DNA from: Terebella lapidaria
Taxonomy: Eukaryota; Annelida; Polychaeta; Terebellida; Terebellidae
Reading direction: 5' to 3'
DNA length: 64,000 nt
Assembly: GCA_949152475.1 (NCBI GenBank)
Contig: OX424558.1
Coordinates: forward strand, 30,514,651 to 30,578,650
Shown: positions 23,468 through 32,367 of the stretch, one piece after another
Layout: each line of letters opens with the position of its first letter
Position numbering within the stretch: position 1 is the first letter of the stretch
Notes under the pieces: generated by a model
Told to the model about the DNA's origin: nothing
Databases searched by the model: none
What the model saw: the letters and a program-made list of their open reading frames with translations, nothing else
Translations under genes and position numbers: made by a program

Positions 23468-23896
23468 TCACTCGAGCATGGCTTCGCATGACCGAGTATC
23501 CCCGGTAGATGGGATGCCCTCTCTCGCTGGGATGTTCTGTTCTTGGGCGGCCCTGTAAGCCTCCAGTTGATCTGCTTGGAACCTTTCTTCCTCCTCCTCC
23601 TCCGCATCACCCATCTCAGCCTGCTCCTCCTGCTGTTGATTCTGCTGCATGTAGCGCTGTATCAGCCACTCATTGCCACCAGAACGGAAGTTATTACAGA
23701 CGTCGAATAAGTTGACCACGCTGACTTTCTGCAAGGGTAAGTGGGTAAGATATTGCTCAGTGTAGCTAATGGCAAAATTTTCCGATGATATACGCATATT
23801 CCCAGTTGTTGAGAGAACAATCAGTGCTTACATTTTTAGGTAGCGGTGGTAGAGTCACCATCGAAGGAGGCTGTGTCAGCCTGAGTCCTCCAGAAC
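23468..23896 (-). CDS. Gene X, last two coding exons (uncharacterised protein, C-terminus)
   Basis: Reading on the minus strand, the penultimate exon is 23896-23832 (after TTCTTAG, before GTAAGC) and reads SGGLRLTQPPSM...PLPKN. The last exon is 23728-23468 (after CCTTGCAG) and reads KVSVVNLFDVCNNFRSGGNE, then a Gln/Glu-rich stretch (QQNQQQEEQ, EEEEEERFQ), and ends MLE-stop. The exons join in phase 0. The upstream exon must supply one base, which the 32.4-kb exon can do. Between those exons lie a family B element and the intact DIRS element, giving an intron of about 8.5 kb. Confidence 0.7.
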
Positions 23897-24008
23897 CTAA
23901 GAATATAATAGCGAATGTCAAGAAATGAAGTCCGTATCAGACATTAGTCATTGATTTTGGTATTAACAGGAAGTTTTAACTTGTTTAAAACCAGTATTTA
24001 TTACATAC

Positions 24009-24219
24009 CTACCTCTATAATAAACTCTTTGGGTAATCTTACCTTGGCATTCAAAGAAGAGGAGAGAGAAATGAATGTCACAAGAATTTTCTCAAAATTC
24101 CTGACATCCATCTCGAACTCGAAATTGAAGGAAATTACTCTCACACATCTCAGATTCCCCGCGGTGTAGATGTGACGTCACACCGGTCATATGATTGACC
24201 TTAACCGCCATTAATTTGC
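24009..24219 (+). repeat. Inverted terminal repeat (recombinase side), DIRS copy 2
   Basis: From CTACCTCTATAATAAACTC to CCGCCATTAATTTGC. It is an essentially exact inverse of 30284-30494, which suggests recent replication. Confidence 0.92.
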
Positions 24220-24261
24220 CCACCTGGTTAAGGCAGGGGAGGCGGGAGGGAGAATAATCGT

Positions 24262-24361
24262 GTTTATTATAGAGGTAGGTATGTAATAAATACTGGTTTT
24301 AAACAAGTTAAAACTTCCTATTTATTGCCATACCACTACCTCTATAATAAACTCTTTGGGT
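24262..24361. repeat. Internal complementary region (ICR), DIRS copy 2
   Basis: The left half (GTTTATTATAGAGGTAGGTA to AAAACTTCCT) is the inverse of the element's left outer end. The right half (ATTTATTGCCATACCAC to ATAATAAAC) is the inverse of its right outer end. Confidence 0.92.
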
Positions 24362-24701
24362 TATATCAGAATAACCAAAGGAGGTGGGTTTAACCCTCTC
24401 CCGGGAATTTCATCACCGATGTGTGAGAGTAGGAAATATCCATTGAAAGTAGTAAATATTGTGTTTTACTTTAAAATTATAATTTTAAGTCGAAAATACA
24501 TATTTACAGGATATTTACAACTATACCATAATACACGCCTGAATTACCTTCAGATGCATGGAGACGAGCAGGGGCTCTGCAGAGGTGACTTTCCTCTTGC
24601 AGAAGAACAAAAATTTCCCTCGCCAAAGAAGAGGAGCAACTCCCCTGGGAGTCGACCTCAGGTGCATCTGTACAGAGGCGTGCTGATCTATTTACAGGTA
24701 T

Positions 24702-27700
24702 CTACAGCTGGACTACACGCTCCGCCGCCACCAGTCGTCCAAGCTGGAGGCCGGAGTCATCCTCCCAAGCTAACTCCCTGAGATAGAAAGAAGTGAATGT
24801 GTTATGAGATTTCCAGGTACAGGCAGACATGACATCATTCAGAGACACTTTATTTGTAAAGGCAAGTGAAGCCGCGAGAGCCCTCACATCATGCGCTTTG
24901 ACTCTGAAACCTGTGGATTTTTTCGCCTGTGACTTTTCATAGCAAAATCTAACACACTTCTTGATCCAAGATGAGATCGTAGCAGGACGGATATCATTTG
25001 GAAAATCCTTAAGATAGGACACGAAAAGCAAACGCTTGCCGAGATGCAGCTCACGCGTACGATTAACGTAGATGCGGAGGGCTCGCACGGGACAAAGCTT
25101 CGCGTCTTCCTCCAGGCCCGGCCCCAGAGAAGGAGTCAGGGCGGGAATGGAAAAGCTCAATAATGGCGTACCTGCTAATTGAGTTTTGGCCAGAAAGGAG
25201 GGAATGACTCCGAGGAGAACCGAGGAGCCATCCGACTTCCACTTAACTTTGGAAAAGGACAGAGCGTGAAGCTCACTCCGTCGCTTCCCGGAAGCCAGAG
25301 CCAAAAGGAAGACCGTCTTAAACGTCAGCAACTTTAGTGAGGCCCGCTCAAGGGGTTCGAACGGATCTTTTCTTAAGACGTTGAGAACAAGCGATAGATC
25401 CCACTCAGGAACCGGGTTCCTAGCTTTCGGTCTTTCGATCTCGAAACTATTAATCAACGCAGTCAAACCTTGATCATGACCAAAATCGATCCCAAGTTTG
25501 GGTTTTAGAGTCTTCGCGATAGCCGTACGGTAACCCGCGATCGTGGATGGAGCTCGCCCTTCATTGAACTTTTCGAGAAGAAATTCGGAAATTAGGGGAG
25601 CATCGACTCTGAAAGGACTAACCTTCCGGCGACGACACCAAGCACAGAAGGAAGTCCACTTCGATTGGTAGACTGCCAAAGAAGATTTTCGATTTGATCG
25701 GGCGATCCTAGCGGACACCTCCCTTGAAAATCCCTTCTTTCGGAAACATCGCTCGACAATATCCAGGCATGAAGCTTCAGACTTGCGGGAGCCTGATGAA
25801 ACATGCTGGAGCGAGGTTGTTTGAGGAGGTCCCACCGATCCGGAAGCTGACGAGGGAAGTCTACTATCAACTCCAGAAGGTCCGGGAACCACGACCTCTG
25901 CGGTAGACACGGAGCAATCAGCAGGAGGCGACACTGGTGAGTCCGAAACTTGGCGATCACCTTGTCCAACAACACCGCTGGGGGGTAAGCATACGCGTAC
26001 ATGCCCTCCCAGGACGTCGACATCGCATCCACTGACATGGCCGTGGGATCGGGAATGGGAGACACAAACGAAGGAAGTTTGTGGTTCCACCGGGTCGCAA
26101 ACAAATCGACCATCGGCGTGCCCCATAGGCCGCAGAGAGATTGGAATACCCTGGGGGCAAGACTCCACTCCATGGCCTGGACCTGGCCCCTCCGGGAGAG
26201 GCGGTCCGCCCAAACATTCATATGACCAGGGATATGCCTCGCGAAAAGCGAAATACCCCGGTCGTGACACCAGAGCAGGAGGTCGATAGCGGCCTGGCAC
26301 AGCGACTGGGACTTCGTACCGCCCTGCTTGTTGATGTAAGCGACAACGGTGGAGTTGTCGGTGGCCACCAACACAGCCTGATTGAGGAAATGTGTTTCCC
26401 AATGCCTGAGAGCCAAGAACACGGCCTCCAGTTCCAACAGGTTTATGTGCCATTCCTGCTGAGACGAAGACCAGGTGCCCGAGACCTCGCTGTCGTCCCA
26501 GTGAGCGCCCCAGCCGTCCATACTGGCATCCGTAAATACGTGCCTGGATGGAAGCGGCCGGCGGAATGACGACCCTCGGAGCAGATTGACGGGATCCAGC
26601 CACCATTGCAGATGGGAAACGACTTCCGGAGAGACCTGCACGAGCTGGGATCTGTCTCCCGTGACCTGGGACCATTGAGAGTGTAGATGCCGCTGAATAG
26701 GCCGCATGTGCAGGCGGCCCAACGGAACTAACTTTTCCGTGGACGCCAGCATCCCGAGAAGGGACTGCCAGCGTCTGGCCGTCTGTGGAATGCGACGAAG
26801 GAAGCCTTCTGACAGCACGGATAATTTTGACTGACGATCCAGCGTCGGCAACACAGTCTCTGAGGTAGTCTGATAACGATACCCCAAGAAGACGAAGTCT
26901 CGACGCGGTGACAAGTCGGACTTTTTTTGGTTGATTTTGAACCCCATCCGTGAGCATAGATTTACCACAAACTGTGCTTGGACGATCAGCGTTTCGCGAC
27001 AATGGTGCCGGATTAGCCAATCGTCGAGATATTGGTGGATAAAAATCCCCCGCTTGTGGGCGAGAATCTGGACTTCCCGAGCCACCATGGTGAAAATCCA
27101 CGGCGCTGTCGATAATCCGAACGGGAGCGCCCGAAACTGCCATACGCGGCCGAGATAGAGAAATCTCAGGTATTTGCGAACTGCAGGTTTCATTGGAATA
27201 TGGAAATAGGCATCTTTGAGATCGATCGTTACCACCCACGAATCGCGAGGCATGACTGAACGAACTTGCTCCGGCGTTTCCATGGAAAACGTCGGCACGA
27301 TTAAGAACTTGTTCAACGGAGAAAGATCTATCACTGGTCTCCAACCCCCCGACGCTTTGGGAACCACAAACAACACGCTGTAGAACCCGGGAGTGTCCCC
27401 GGGAGCAGGTTCTATCGCTTGTTTCTCGATCATCGCCGTTATCTCCTCGTGGAGAACACGGCGGCGTTCTGGATCGTTTGGAAGAGTGAAACCCCTTGGG
27501 ACGGGCGATAACGGTGGCAATTTCTCGAATTTCAGGCCGAATCCTCGACGGAGCGTCGAGACGACCCAGGGGCAAGCCCCGAGCCGCTCCCACTCTTTCC
27601 AAAACAGAATTAAACGAGCTCCTACGGGCTCGTCTGAGGAAGGAATATCGACCGAAACGAGCTGACCATGCAGCTCTTCTCGACACTCGAGCAAAGGATC

Positions 27701-30050
27701 CGGCCCGGAATCCGAAGCTATACGTACCCGGTTTCTTTTCCCCTGCGGGCTTGGGAGCCTCGCCACGGCCACGGCCTCGACCTCGACCGCGATCTCCTCG
27801 GGTGCTGCCGGCAGGGGCCCCACGAAAGGGCAGACCAGAGGCCCTGCCTCGGGCCCTGCCGCGGCCACGACCTGGCTGCTGCTGCGGCTGGGCTTGCTGT
27901 GTAGGGGGCTGAGGTTTCTTGAAAGCTGACACCATCTGCTGAGTGAGCCGTTCCAAAGACTTGGACTGGCTCAGGAGGGCGTTGGAGGTGGAAGACTTCG
28001 CAGCCTTTTCGTCCGCCTCCTTCTTCACCTCACGCAGGTCCGCTGAACGGTCCGGTAAGAGCAGGGAGGTGGGAGTCCCGGAGGTGGGGATGACCGGGTG
28101 CAGGACCCTCATGTCCGACATCAACTGGTCGGGAACCTCGAACCTCAGGGAGGACAGGAACGCGTCACGACGCCAGAGCTCAGACACCCAGAGTGCGTGG
28201 GAGTCTAGAGCAACCTTATCACCAACGCCCTTGCCGATCGAGGTCACCAGGGACGCGCAACTGAGAAGGGCCTCCGCGAGTTCATCCCGATCCAAATCCG
28301 GATTGTTCAGTACTTGGTCGTGGCACTGTAAAATGGCTCTCTTGGTGGCCATGGAAAGCCAATCCATGGCAGAGTCTGTGGCCAGACCAACCCGCACGGT
28401 ATGCTGGAATTCGGCTAGCGCTCCCCAAGGAATGTCCACCGACTTGGGTTCCTTAAAGAAGGAAAAGTGGGGGTGGTGCCTCCTCAAGGTGGTCGGCCTG
28501 TCGTCCAGCTCCGACGAGGTGTAATAATCTGTAACAGACGGACGGGAAGGAAAGGCGCCTATCGCGGTCTTGTTCGTCCTGACCGTCTCCTCGATTCGCT
28601 CCTGCATGGAGCCACGGACTCCAGCCGAGAGGGGAAAACGTAGGGCGTCCTTCGACGGCCGTGGATGCTCCATCTCCGACGATATCATAGATCTCGCGAC
28701 CTTCTTGACTGGCGGCGGAGCATGTTCTTCGGGCCACAAACCCGGGAGGACCCTCTTCACGAAGTCCAGCTTCTCTCCCCAAGACAAGGGGTCATCGGAC
28801 TCGGACTGAGCGAGCTCCTGGTCGGACTCGGCCTTACGCTTCAGGGGCAGCGTAAGACCCGAAGGACCAGGCAACGGCTGAGCCGGTGGAGAAGATTCCC
28901 CATCCGAGGGCGGGTCTTCCCTGGGAAGAGACGGAGAAGGAGGAGGAGGTGGCGGCTGTTGTGGCGGAGGGAACCTCGCCAGGAACTGTTGCCACTGTCC
29001 CAACATCTCGGCCCGAAAAGCCTCCAGTTCGCCCCTGAGGCGCTGCTCGGGCGGAACAGTAGGAGAAGTCCCCTGGACTGGAGAGTCGTGCGGCTCCGGC
29101 GGACCAGTGGACCCCTGGGCTACCTGGGCGAACGACATCATGCCCTGGCTCGAGGCAAAAGAGCAGACGGGAAGGGAAGAGAGAGGGGAGTCGTCCTGAA
29201 TATCCTCGGCAATCTGAAAAATATGAACAGAATTATTACCGGAACAAACGGGTGAGCCTGGAAACAACGGGGTCCCAGAAACCCGTGGGTTTGGACAGCT
29301 CAAAACCATTGGCTCCCGGTCCCTACCGGCCACGGCTAAAGGGGCCACGGCCTGGGGTCCAGTTACCGGCGGGAACTCGGGAACCGGCGGCCGAAACACT
29401 GGCGTAACGGACCCGGACCGAAATCCGCCCTGGCTCTTGGGTTGAATCCCAGCCCCGGGGGCCGGAGCCCGACCCGGAGGGGGAAACAACACTCTCTGTC
29501 CAGAGGGATCCCGGGCGCAGGGAACCGTCGTGAGCCCGACGGAACCGGCAGACCCCGAAACCACACTCGGACACTGAAACCCAGGTCGTTCAGCCAGAGA
29601 AGCATGAGAACGAGGGGCCAGTAGAGAGGGAGCCAAAAGTGAGCCACACAAACCCGTAGGTTGTGGGGAAGTTAGGGTGCCGAGAGCCGAACGCGCGGCT
29701 CCCGGGACCCGTACCTGGCTGAAAGAAAATGACAATGATAAATCAAAACTTACAGCACAAACAGCATTGGTTAACTGCAAATCTAAACGCCGCTTGCGTT
29801 CCTCAGACGCCTTGGGACGCGGCCTGGCGCTATCAGAATCTGACGGGGAAGGGGGAGTAGGGCAACCAGCAAACCTGCGGGCCTGAATCTCCCGTAAGCC
29901 TTGAAGACAGAGTTTCCACTCGTCGATGGACCAATCCGCGCATAACTCACAGGTGGCTGAAGGACGGCAATAAACAGTGTCCCTACACTGCCAGCAGGCG
30001 TTATGAGCCTCCCACTTAGGAAGGTAGTGTTTGCAAACGATGCACTTCAT
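24702..30050 (-). CDS. DIRS copy 2 ORF1: gag-like protein fused in frame to tyrosine recombinase
   Basis: A single frame of 1782 codons. The N-terminus has a CxxC array (CIVC, ACWQC, CELC, residues about 3-38). Residues about 100-279 are Pro/Gly-rich, followed by a Pro-rich segment (PPPQQPPPPPPSP) and an Arg/Gly-rich tail that completes the gag-like part by about residue 780. The middle, about residues 780-1430, has no recognisable domain and lies opposite the RT frame. The last 350 residues (25790-24702) are a tyrosine recombinase: KSSLAVYQSKW and STIAGYRTAI (core-binding), Arg in LASGKRRSEL, HxxR in AHDVRAL, and Tyr in TFTSFYL. It may be made as a fusion, by splicing, or from separate mRNAs. 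Confidence 0.8.
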   Translation of the reverse strand: MKCIVCKHYLPKWEAHNACWQCRDTVYCRPSATCELCADWSIDEWKLCLQGLREIQARRFAGCPTPPSPSDSDSARPRPKASEERKRRLDLQLTNAVCAVSFDLSLSFSFSQVRVPGAARSALGTLTSPQPTGLCGSLLAPSLLAPRSHASLAERPGFQCPSVVSGSAGSVGLTTVPCARDPSGQRVLFPPPGRAPAPGAGIQPKSQGGFRSGSVTPVFRPPVPEFPPVTGPQAVAPLAVAGRDREPMVLSCPNPRVSGTPLFPGSPVCSGNNSVHIFQIAEDIQDDSPLSSLPVCSFASSQGMMSFAQVAQGSTGPPEPHDSPVQGTSPTVPPEQRLRGELEAFRAEMLGQWQQFLARFPPPQQPPPPPPSPSLPREDPPSDGESSPPAQPLPGPSGLTLPLKRKAESDQELAQSESDDPLSWGEKLDFVKRVLPGLWPEEHAPPPVKKVARSMISSEMEHPRPSKDALRFPLSAGVRGSMQERIEETVRTNKTAIGAFPSRPSVTDYYTSSELDDRPTTLRRHHPHFSFFKEPKSVDIPWGALAEFQHTVRVGLATDSAMDWLSMATKRAILQCHDQVLNNPDLDRDELAEALLSCASLVTSIGKGVGDKVALDSHALWVSELWRRDAFLSSLRFEVPDQLMSDMRVLHPVIPTSGTPTSLLLPDRSADLREVKKEADEKAAKSSTSNALLSQSKSLERLTQQMVSAFKKPQPPTQQAQPQQQPGRGRGRARGRASGLPFRGAPAGSTRGDRGRGRGRGRGEAPKPAGEKKPGTYSFGFRAGSFARVSRRAAWSARFGRYSFLRRARRSSFNSVLERVGAARGLPLGRLDAPSRIRPEIREIATVIARPKGFHSSKRSRTPPCSPRGDNGDDRETSDRTCSRGHSRVLQRVVCGSQSVGGLETSDRSFSVEQVLNRADVFHGNAGASSFSHASRFVGGNDRSQRCLFPYSNETCSSQIPEISLSRPRMAVSGAPVRIIDSAVDFHHGGSGSPDSRPQAGDFYPPISRRLANPAPLSRNADRPSTVCGKSMLTDGVQNQPKKVRLVTASRLRLLGVSLSDYLRDCVADAGSSVKIIRAVRRLPSSHSTDGQTLAVPSRDAGVHGKVSSVGPPAHAAYSAASTLSMVPGHGRQIPARAGLSGSRFPSAMVAGSRQSAPRVVIPPAASIQARIYGCQYGRLGRSLGRQRGLGHLVFVSAGMAHKPVGTGGRVLGSQALGNTFPQSGCVGGHRQLHRCRLHQQAGRYEVPVAVPGRYRPPALVSRPGYFAFREAYPWSYECLGGPPLPEGPGPGHGVESCPQGIPISLRPMGHADGRFVCDPVEPQTSFVCVSHSRSHGHVSGCDVDVLGGHVRVCLPPSGVVGQGDRQVSDSPVSPPADCSVSTAEVVVPGPSGVDSRLPSSASGSVGPPQTTSLQHVSSGSRKSEASCLDIVERCFRKKGFSREVSARIARSNRKSSLAVYQSKWTSFCAWCRRRKVSPFRVDAPLISEFLLEKFNEGRAPSTIAGYRTAIAKTLKPKLGIDFGHDQGLTALINSFEIERPKARNPVPEWDLSLVLNVLRKDPFEPLERASLKLLTFKTVFLLALASGKRRSELHALSFSKVKWKSDGSSVLLGVIPSFLAKTQLAGTPLLSFSIPALTPSLGPGLEEDAKLCPVRALRIYVNRTRELHLGKRLLFVSYLKDFPNDIRPATISSWIKKCVRFCYEKSQAKKSTGFRVKAHDVRALAASLAFTNKVSLNDVMSACTWKSHNTFTSFYLRELAWEDDSGLQLGRLVAAERVVQL
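25592..27868 (-). CDS. DIRS copy 2 reverse transcriptase / RNase H / methyltransferase-like ORF
   Basis: A 758-codon frame, +1 relative to ORF1 and wholly inside it. RT motifs are in order: VVPKASGGWRPVIDL, FSMETPEQVR, VVTIDLKDAYFHIPM, ALPFGLSTAPWIF, HQYLDDWLI (about 27000-27026) and FLGYRY. RNase H follows (VFTDASMDGWGAHW; NLLELEAVFLA; ATDNSTVVAYIN; HIPGHMNVWADRLSR). Then comes the region reported in DIRS elements as methyltransferase-like (VDLFATRWNHKLP; YAYAYPPAVLLD; LLLIAPCLPQRSWF). The enzyme copies the element RNA into cDNA. All catalytic residues are present. Because no upstream ATG in this frame precedes the RT by much, frameshifting or internal initiation is likely. Confidence 0.92.
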   Translation of the reverse strand: MAAAGPEAGPLVCPFVGPLPAAPEEIAVEVEAVAVARLPSPQGKRNRVRIASDSGPDPLLECREELHGQLVSVDIPSSDEPVGARLILFWKEWERLGACPWVVSTLRRGFGLKFEKLPPLSPVPRGFTLPNDPERRRVLHEEITAMIEKQAIEPAPGDTPGFYSVLFVVPKASGGWRPVIDLSPLNKFLIVPTFSMETPEQVRSVMPRDSWVVTIDLKDAYFHIPMKPAVRKYLRFLYLGRVWQFRALPFGLSTAPWIFTMVAREVQILAHKRGIFIHQYLDDWLIRHHCRETLIVQAQFVVNLCSRMGFKINQKKSDLSPRRDFVFLGYRYQTTSETVLPTLDRQSKLSVLSEGFLRRIPQTARRWQSLLGMLASTEKLVPLGRLHMRPIQRHLHSQWSQVTGDRSQLVQVSPEVVSHLQWWLDPVNLLRGSSFRRPLPSRHVFTDASMDGWGAHWDDSEVSGTWSSSQQEWHINLLELEAVFLALRHWETHFLNQAVLVATDNSTVVAYINKQGGTKSQSLCQAAIDLLLWCHDRGISLFARHIPGHMNVWADRLSRRGQVQAMEWSLAPRVFQSLCGLWGTPMVDLFATRWNHKLPSFVSPIPDPTAMSVDAMSTSWEGMYAYAYPPAVLLDKVIAKFRTHQCRLLLIAPCLPQRSWFPDLLELIVDFPRQLPDRWDLLKQPRSSMFHQAPASLKLHAWILSSDVSERRDFQGRCPLGSPDQIENLLWQSTNRSGLPSVLGVVAGRLVLSESMLP
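29214..29753 (-). other. Possible in-frame 540-nt intron in DIRS copy 2 gag
   Basis: On the minus strand GTAAGT begins at 29753, and an acceptor TATTTTTCAG ends at 29214. The interval is 540 nt, a multiple of three, and both sites are phase 0 in ORF1. A nearer acceptor (TTTCTTTCAG ending at 29719) would give only 35 nt. Inference from sequence only. Confidence 0.3.
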
Positions 30051-30283
30051 ATCTGAAACATATCAAACATCGAAGTACAAACGGGCGATAATGGGGGAAG
30101 GAAAGGGGCCTGGGGAGGCTCCAAAAAATCGCAAATCACTAACTCTAAGCTAGTCTAACAACGAAAGAACGATCTACTGAAGAAAAAGCTGTGCAAAGAA
30201 CAGCCTAAAGACGATCGTAGACGTGAAGAAATTCGACTTTGAATGCCGAAAGCAAGACTTGCTGCACATCCAACAATGGAGGA

Positions 30284-30494
30284 GCAAATTAATGGCGGTT
30301 AAGGTCAATCATATGACCGGTGTGACGTCACATCTACACCGCGGGGAATCTGAGATGTGTGAGAGTAATTTCCTTCAATTTCGAGTTCGAGATGGATGTC
30401 AGGAATTTTGAGAAAATTCTTGTGACATTCATTTCTCTCTCCTCTTCTTTGAATGCCAAGGTAAGATTACCCAAAGAGTTTATTATAGAGGTAG
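30284..30494 (+). repeat. Inverted terminal repeat (gag side), DIRS copy 2
   Basis: Inverse of 24009-24219. It contains the presumed promoter region upstream of ORF1. Confidence 0.92.
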
Positions 30495-30725
30495 TGGTAT
30501 GGCAATAAATATAAGGTGCAGTAGAGGTAGTCCCGAGTATTTACCCGTGGGGTGGAAGTATTTGCTGGCTCTAGGGTTGAATATCGTCAGATCACGCCCC
30601 TTGGAAGGCATGAATACAGCTGGCAAACTGACATCTGCAGTAACAATTCAAGTATAAGAATATTAGACATGCATTGACAGTGTATAAAATACAGTCACTT
30701 AAATGTGAATGTGAGAAAGGGTAAT

Positions 30726-32367
30726 TGTATCCCCCGAACGAAGTTCGGCGGATACTATGGATTTGTCTTCGTCGCGCCGCCGCCGCGTCCGCAAACACTT
30801 TCTTGTGAACGCGCCACAGGTTGCAAATCTTAACCGATTCTAATAATTTTTTATACAGACACATCTTATGGTAAGATCTCGACACCAATCGATTTTGGTT
30901 GCCATAGCCACCAAATTGGCCGATTGGCGACACATTTTGTGCTCAAATTAGCCTGTTTAACACACATGGCTTGTGAACACTCTACGAGTGTGAGTTTTCA
31001 ATGAATGATGATGGAATCGCACAGACTCGAGGGAGAAAGACCCTCACACGAAACCTATCGTTTTTCAGAATGATCGAATAAATATTAATTAGTTAACGAA
31101 CTAACTTAATACGACCGTTAAAATACCTACTTGAACATCTGTGATCAATCCAATACCCTGTACTATGAAAACAAATAGCACTGGATTCTTGTTCAGAATA
31201 GAGGACTGATGTTTTTAGTGAAAACAGATCGATATTATCAATAAGTTAACCTTAATTTTACTAGTTAAGTCTATTATTGACCACAATTAAAATAGTTAAG
31301 AGGAGAAACATTTATTATTGAGCTCAACAAGGTGAAGGTTTTGTCCAGTACAGATTTCATGAGTGTAACCGAATAAGTTAACCTTATTATTACTAGTTAA
31401 GTCTATTATTGACCACAATAAAAATAGTTAAGACAAGAAATAATTATTATTGGGCTCAACAAGGTCAAGGTTCTGTCCAGTAGAGATTTTATGGCTGTAA
31501 CCAAATAAGTTAACATTACTTTTGTTAACTTAGTTGAATCTATCATTGACCTCAATAATAATGGTTAAGACGAGAAACATTTATTATTGAGCTCAACAAG
31601 GTAAAGGTTTTGTCCAGTAGAGATATCTGGGTGTAACTGGATTATAAGTTAACATTATTTTTACTGAAACATTGATCTGGCTCGAATTTCATCATCTTGA
31701 AATGCAGTTTTGGTCAACTTTTACTCTGAATTTCAACTTGAAACCACGTTTGATACATATTATGAGTCAAAATATAACTTATAGTAAATAGTTCAATCTG
31801 CCTCCAATTTCGTCATCTTGAAAATGCAGTTTTGGTAAGCTTTTACTTTGAATTTCAGCTTGAAACCAAGTTTGGCACATATTATGAGTTAAAATATAAC
31901 TTATGGCGAAAAGTTCGATCTGTCTCCAATTTTGTCATCTTGAAATGCAGTTTTGGTCAACTTTTACTTTGAATTTCAACTTGGAAACAAGTTTGTCACA
32001 TATTATGAGTTGATATATAACTTATGGTGAAAAGTTCGATCTGGCTCCAATTTCGTGATCTTGAAATGCAGTTTTGGTCAATTTTTACTTTGAATATCAA
32101 CTTGGAACCAAGTATGTCAAAAATCCTGAGTTGAAATATAACTTTAGATGAAAAGTTTGATCTGGCTGTGATTTCGTTTTTGTTATCGAACATGTCGAAA
32201 TGGACATTCATATGCAGTGGTTTCAAAAGATTTTACATTTCTCTGGTAATCTTCTCTATCCCTTGTTCTAGTTTTTCACACTTATTAGTAATATATTTGG
32301 GGCATGAGGAATGATAGTGCTACGGGGGATACACCCAAGCGGTCGTAGGCGACCGGAAGCATCTAGT
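30726..32367 (+). mobile_element. Helentron-like element, family B, copy 1
   Basis: The 5' end is a nested hairpin: TGTATCCCCCGAAC, then GAAGTTCGGCGGATAC. The internal part has two tandem arrays: a core of about 132 bp (GTTAAC starts at 31245, 31377 and 31509) and a core of about 121 bp (CATCTTGAAATGCAG at 31693, 31814 and 31936). The 3' end has CGGGGGATACA, the inverse of the 5' TGTATCCCCCG, then the hairpin CGGTCGTAGGCGACCG and CTAGTT. No coding capacity. Its 3' end directly abuts a coding exon of gene X. Confidence 0.8.

Larger units (their letters stand above)
23968..30511 (-). mobile_element. DIRS-type retrotransposon, copy 2 (full length, apparently intact)
   Basis: It is inserted in an intron of gene X and has the same orientation. 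It has 211-bp inverted terminal repeats, an ICR near the recombinase end, and open gag, RT/RNase H/methyltransferase-like and tyrosine recombinase sequences. The ICR junction puts the ends at AGGAAGTTTTAAC (23968) and GGCAATAAATA (30511). No target duplication is seen. No stop or frameshift is seen in any expected domain, so the copy may be young. Its termini and proteins differ clearly from DIRS copy 1, so two DIRS lineages are present. Confidence 0.92.

Noticed and set aside
27393..29255. Plus-strand open frames over DIRS copy 2
   Set aside because: Antisense shadows of ORF1, with no domains.
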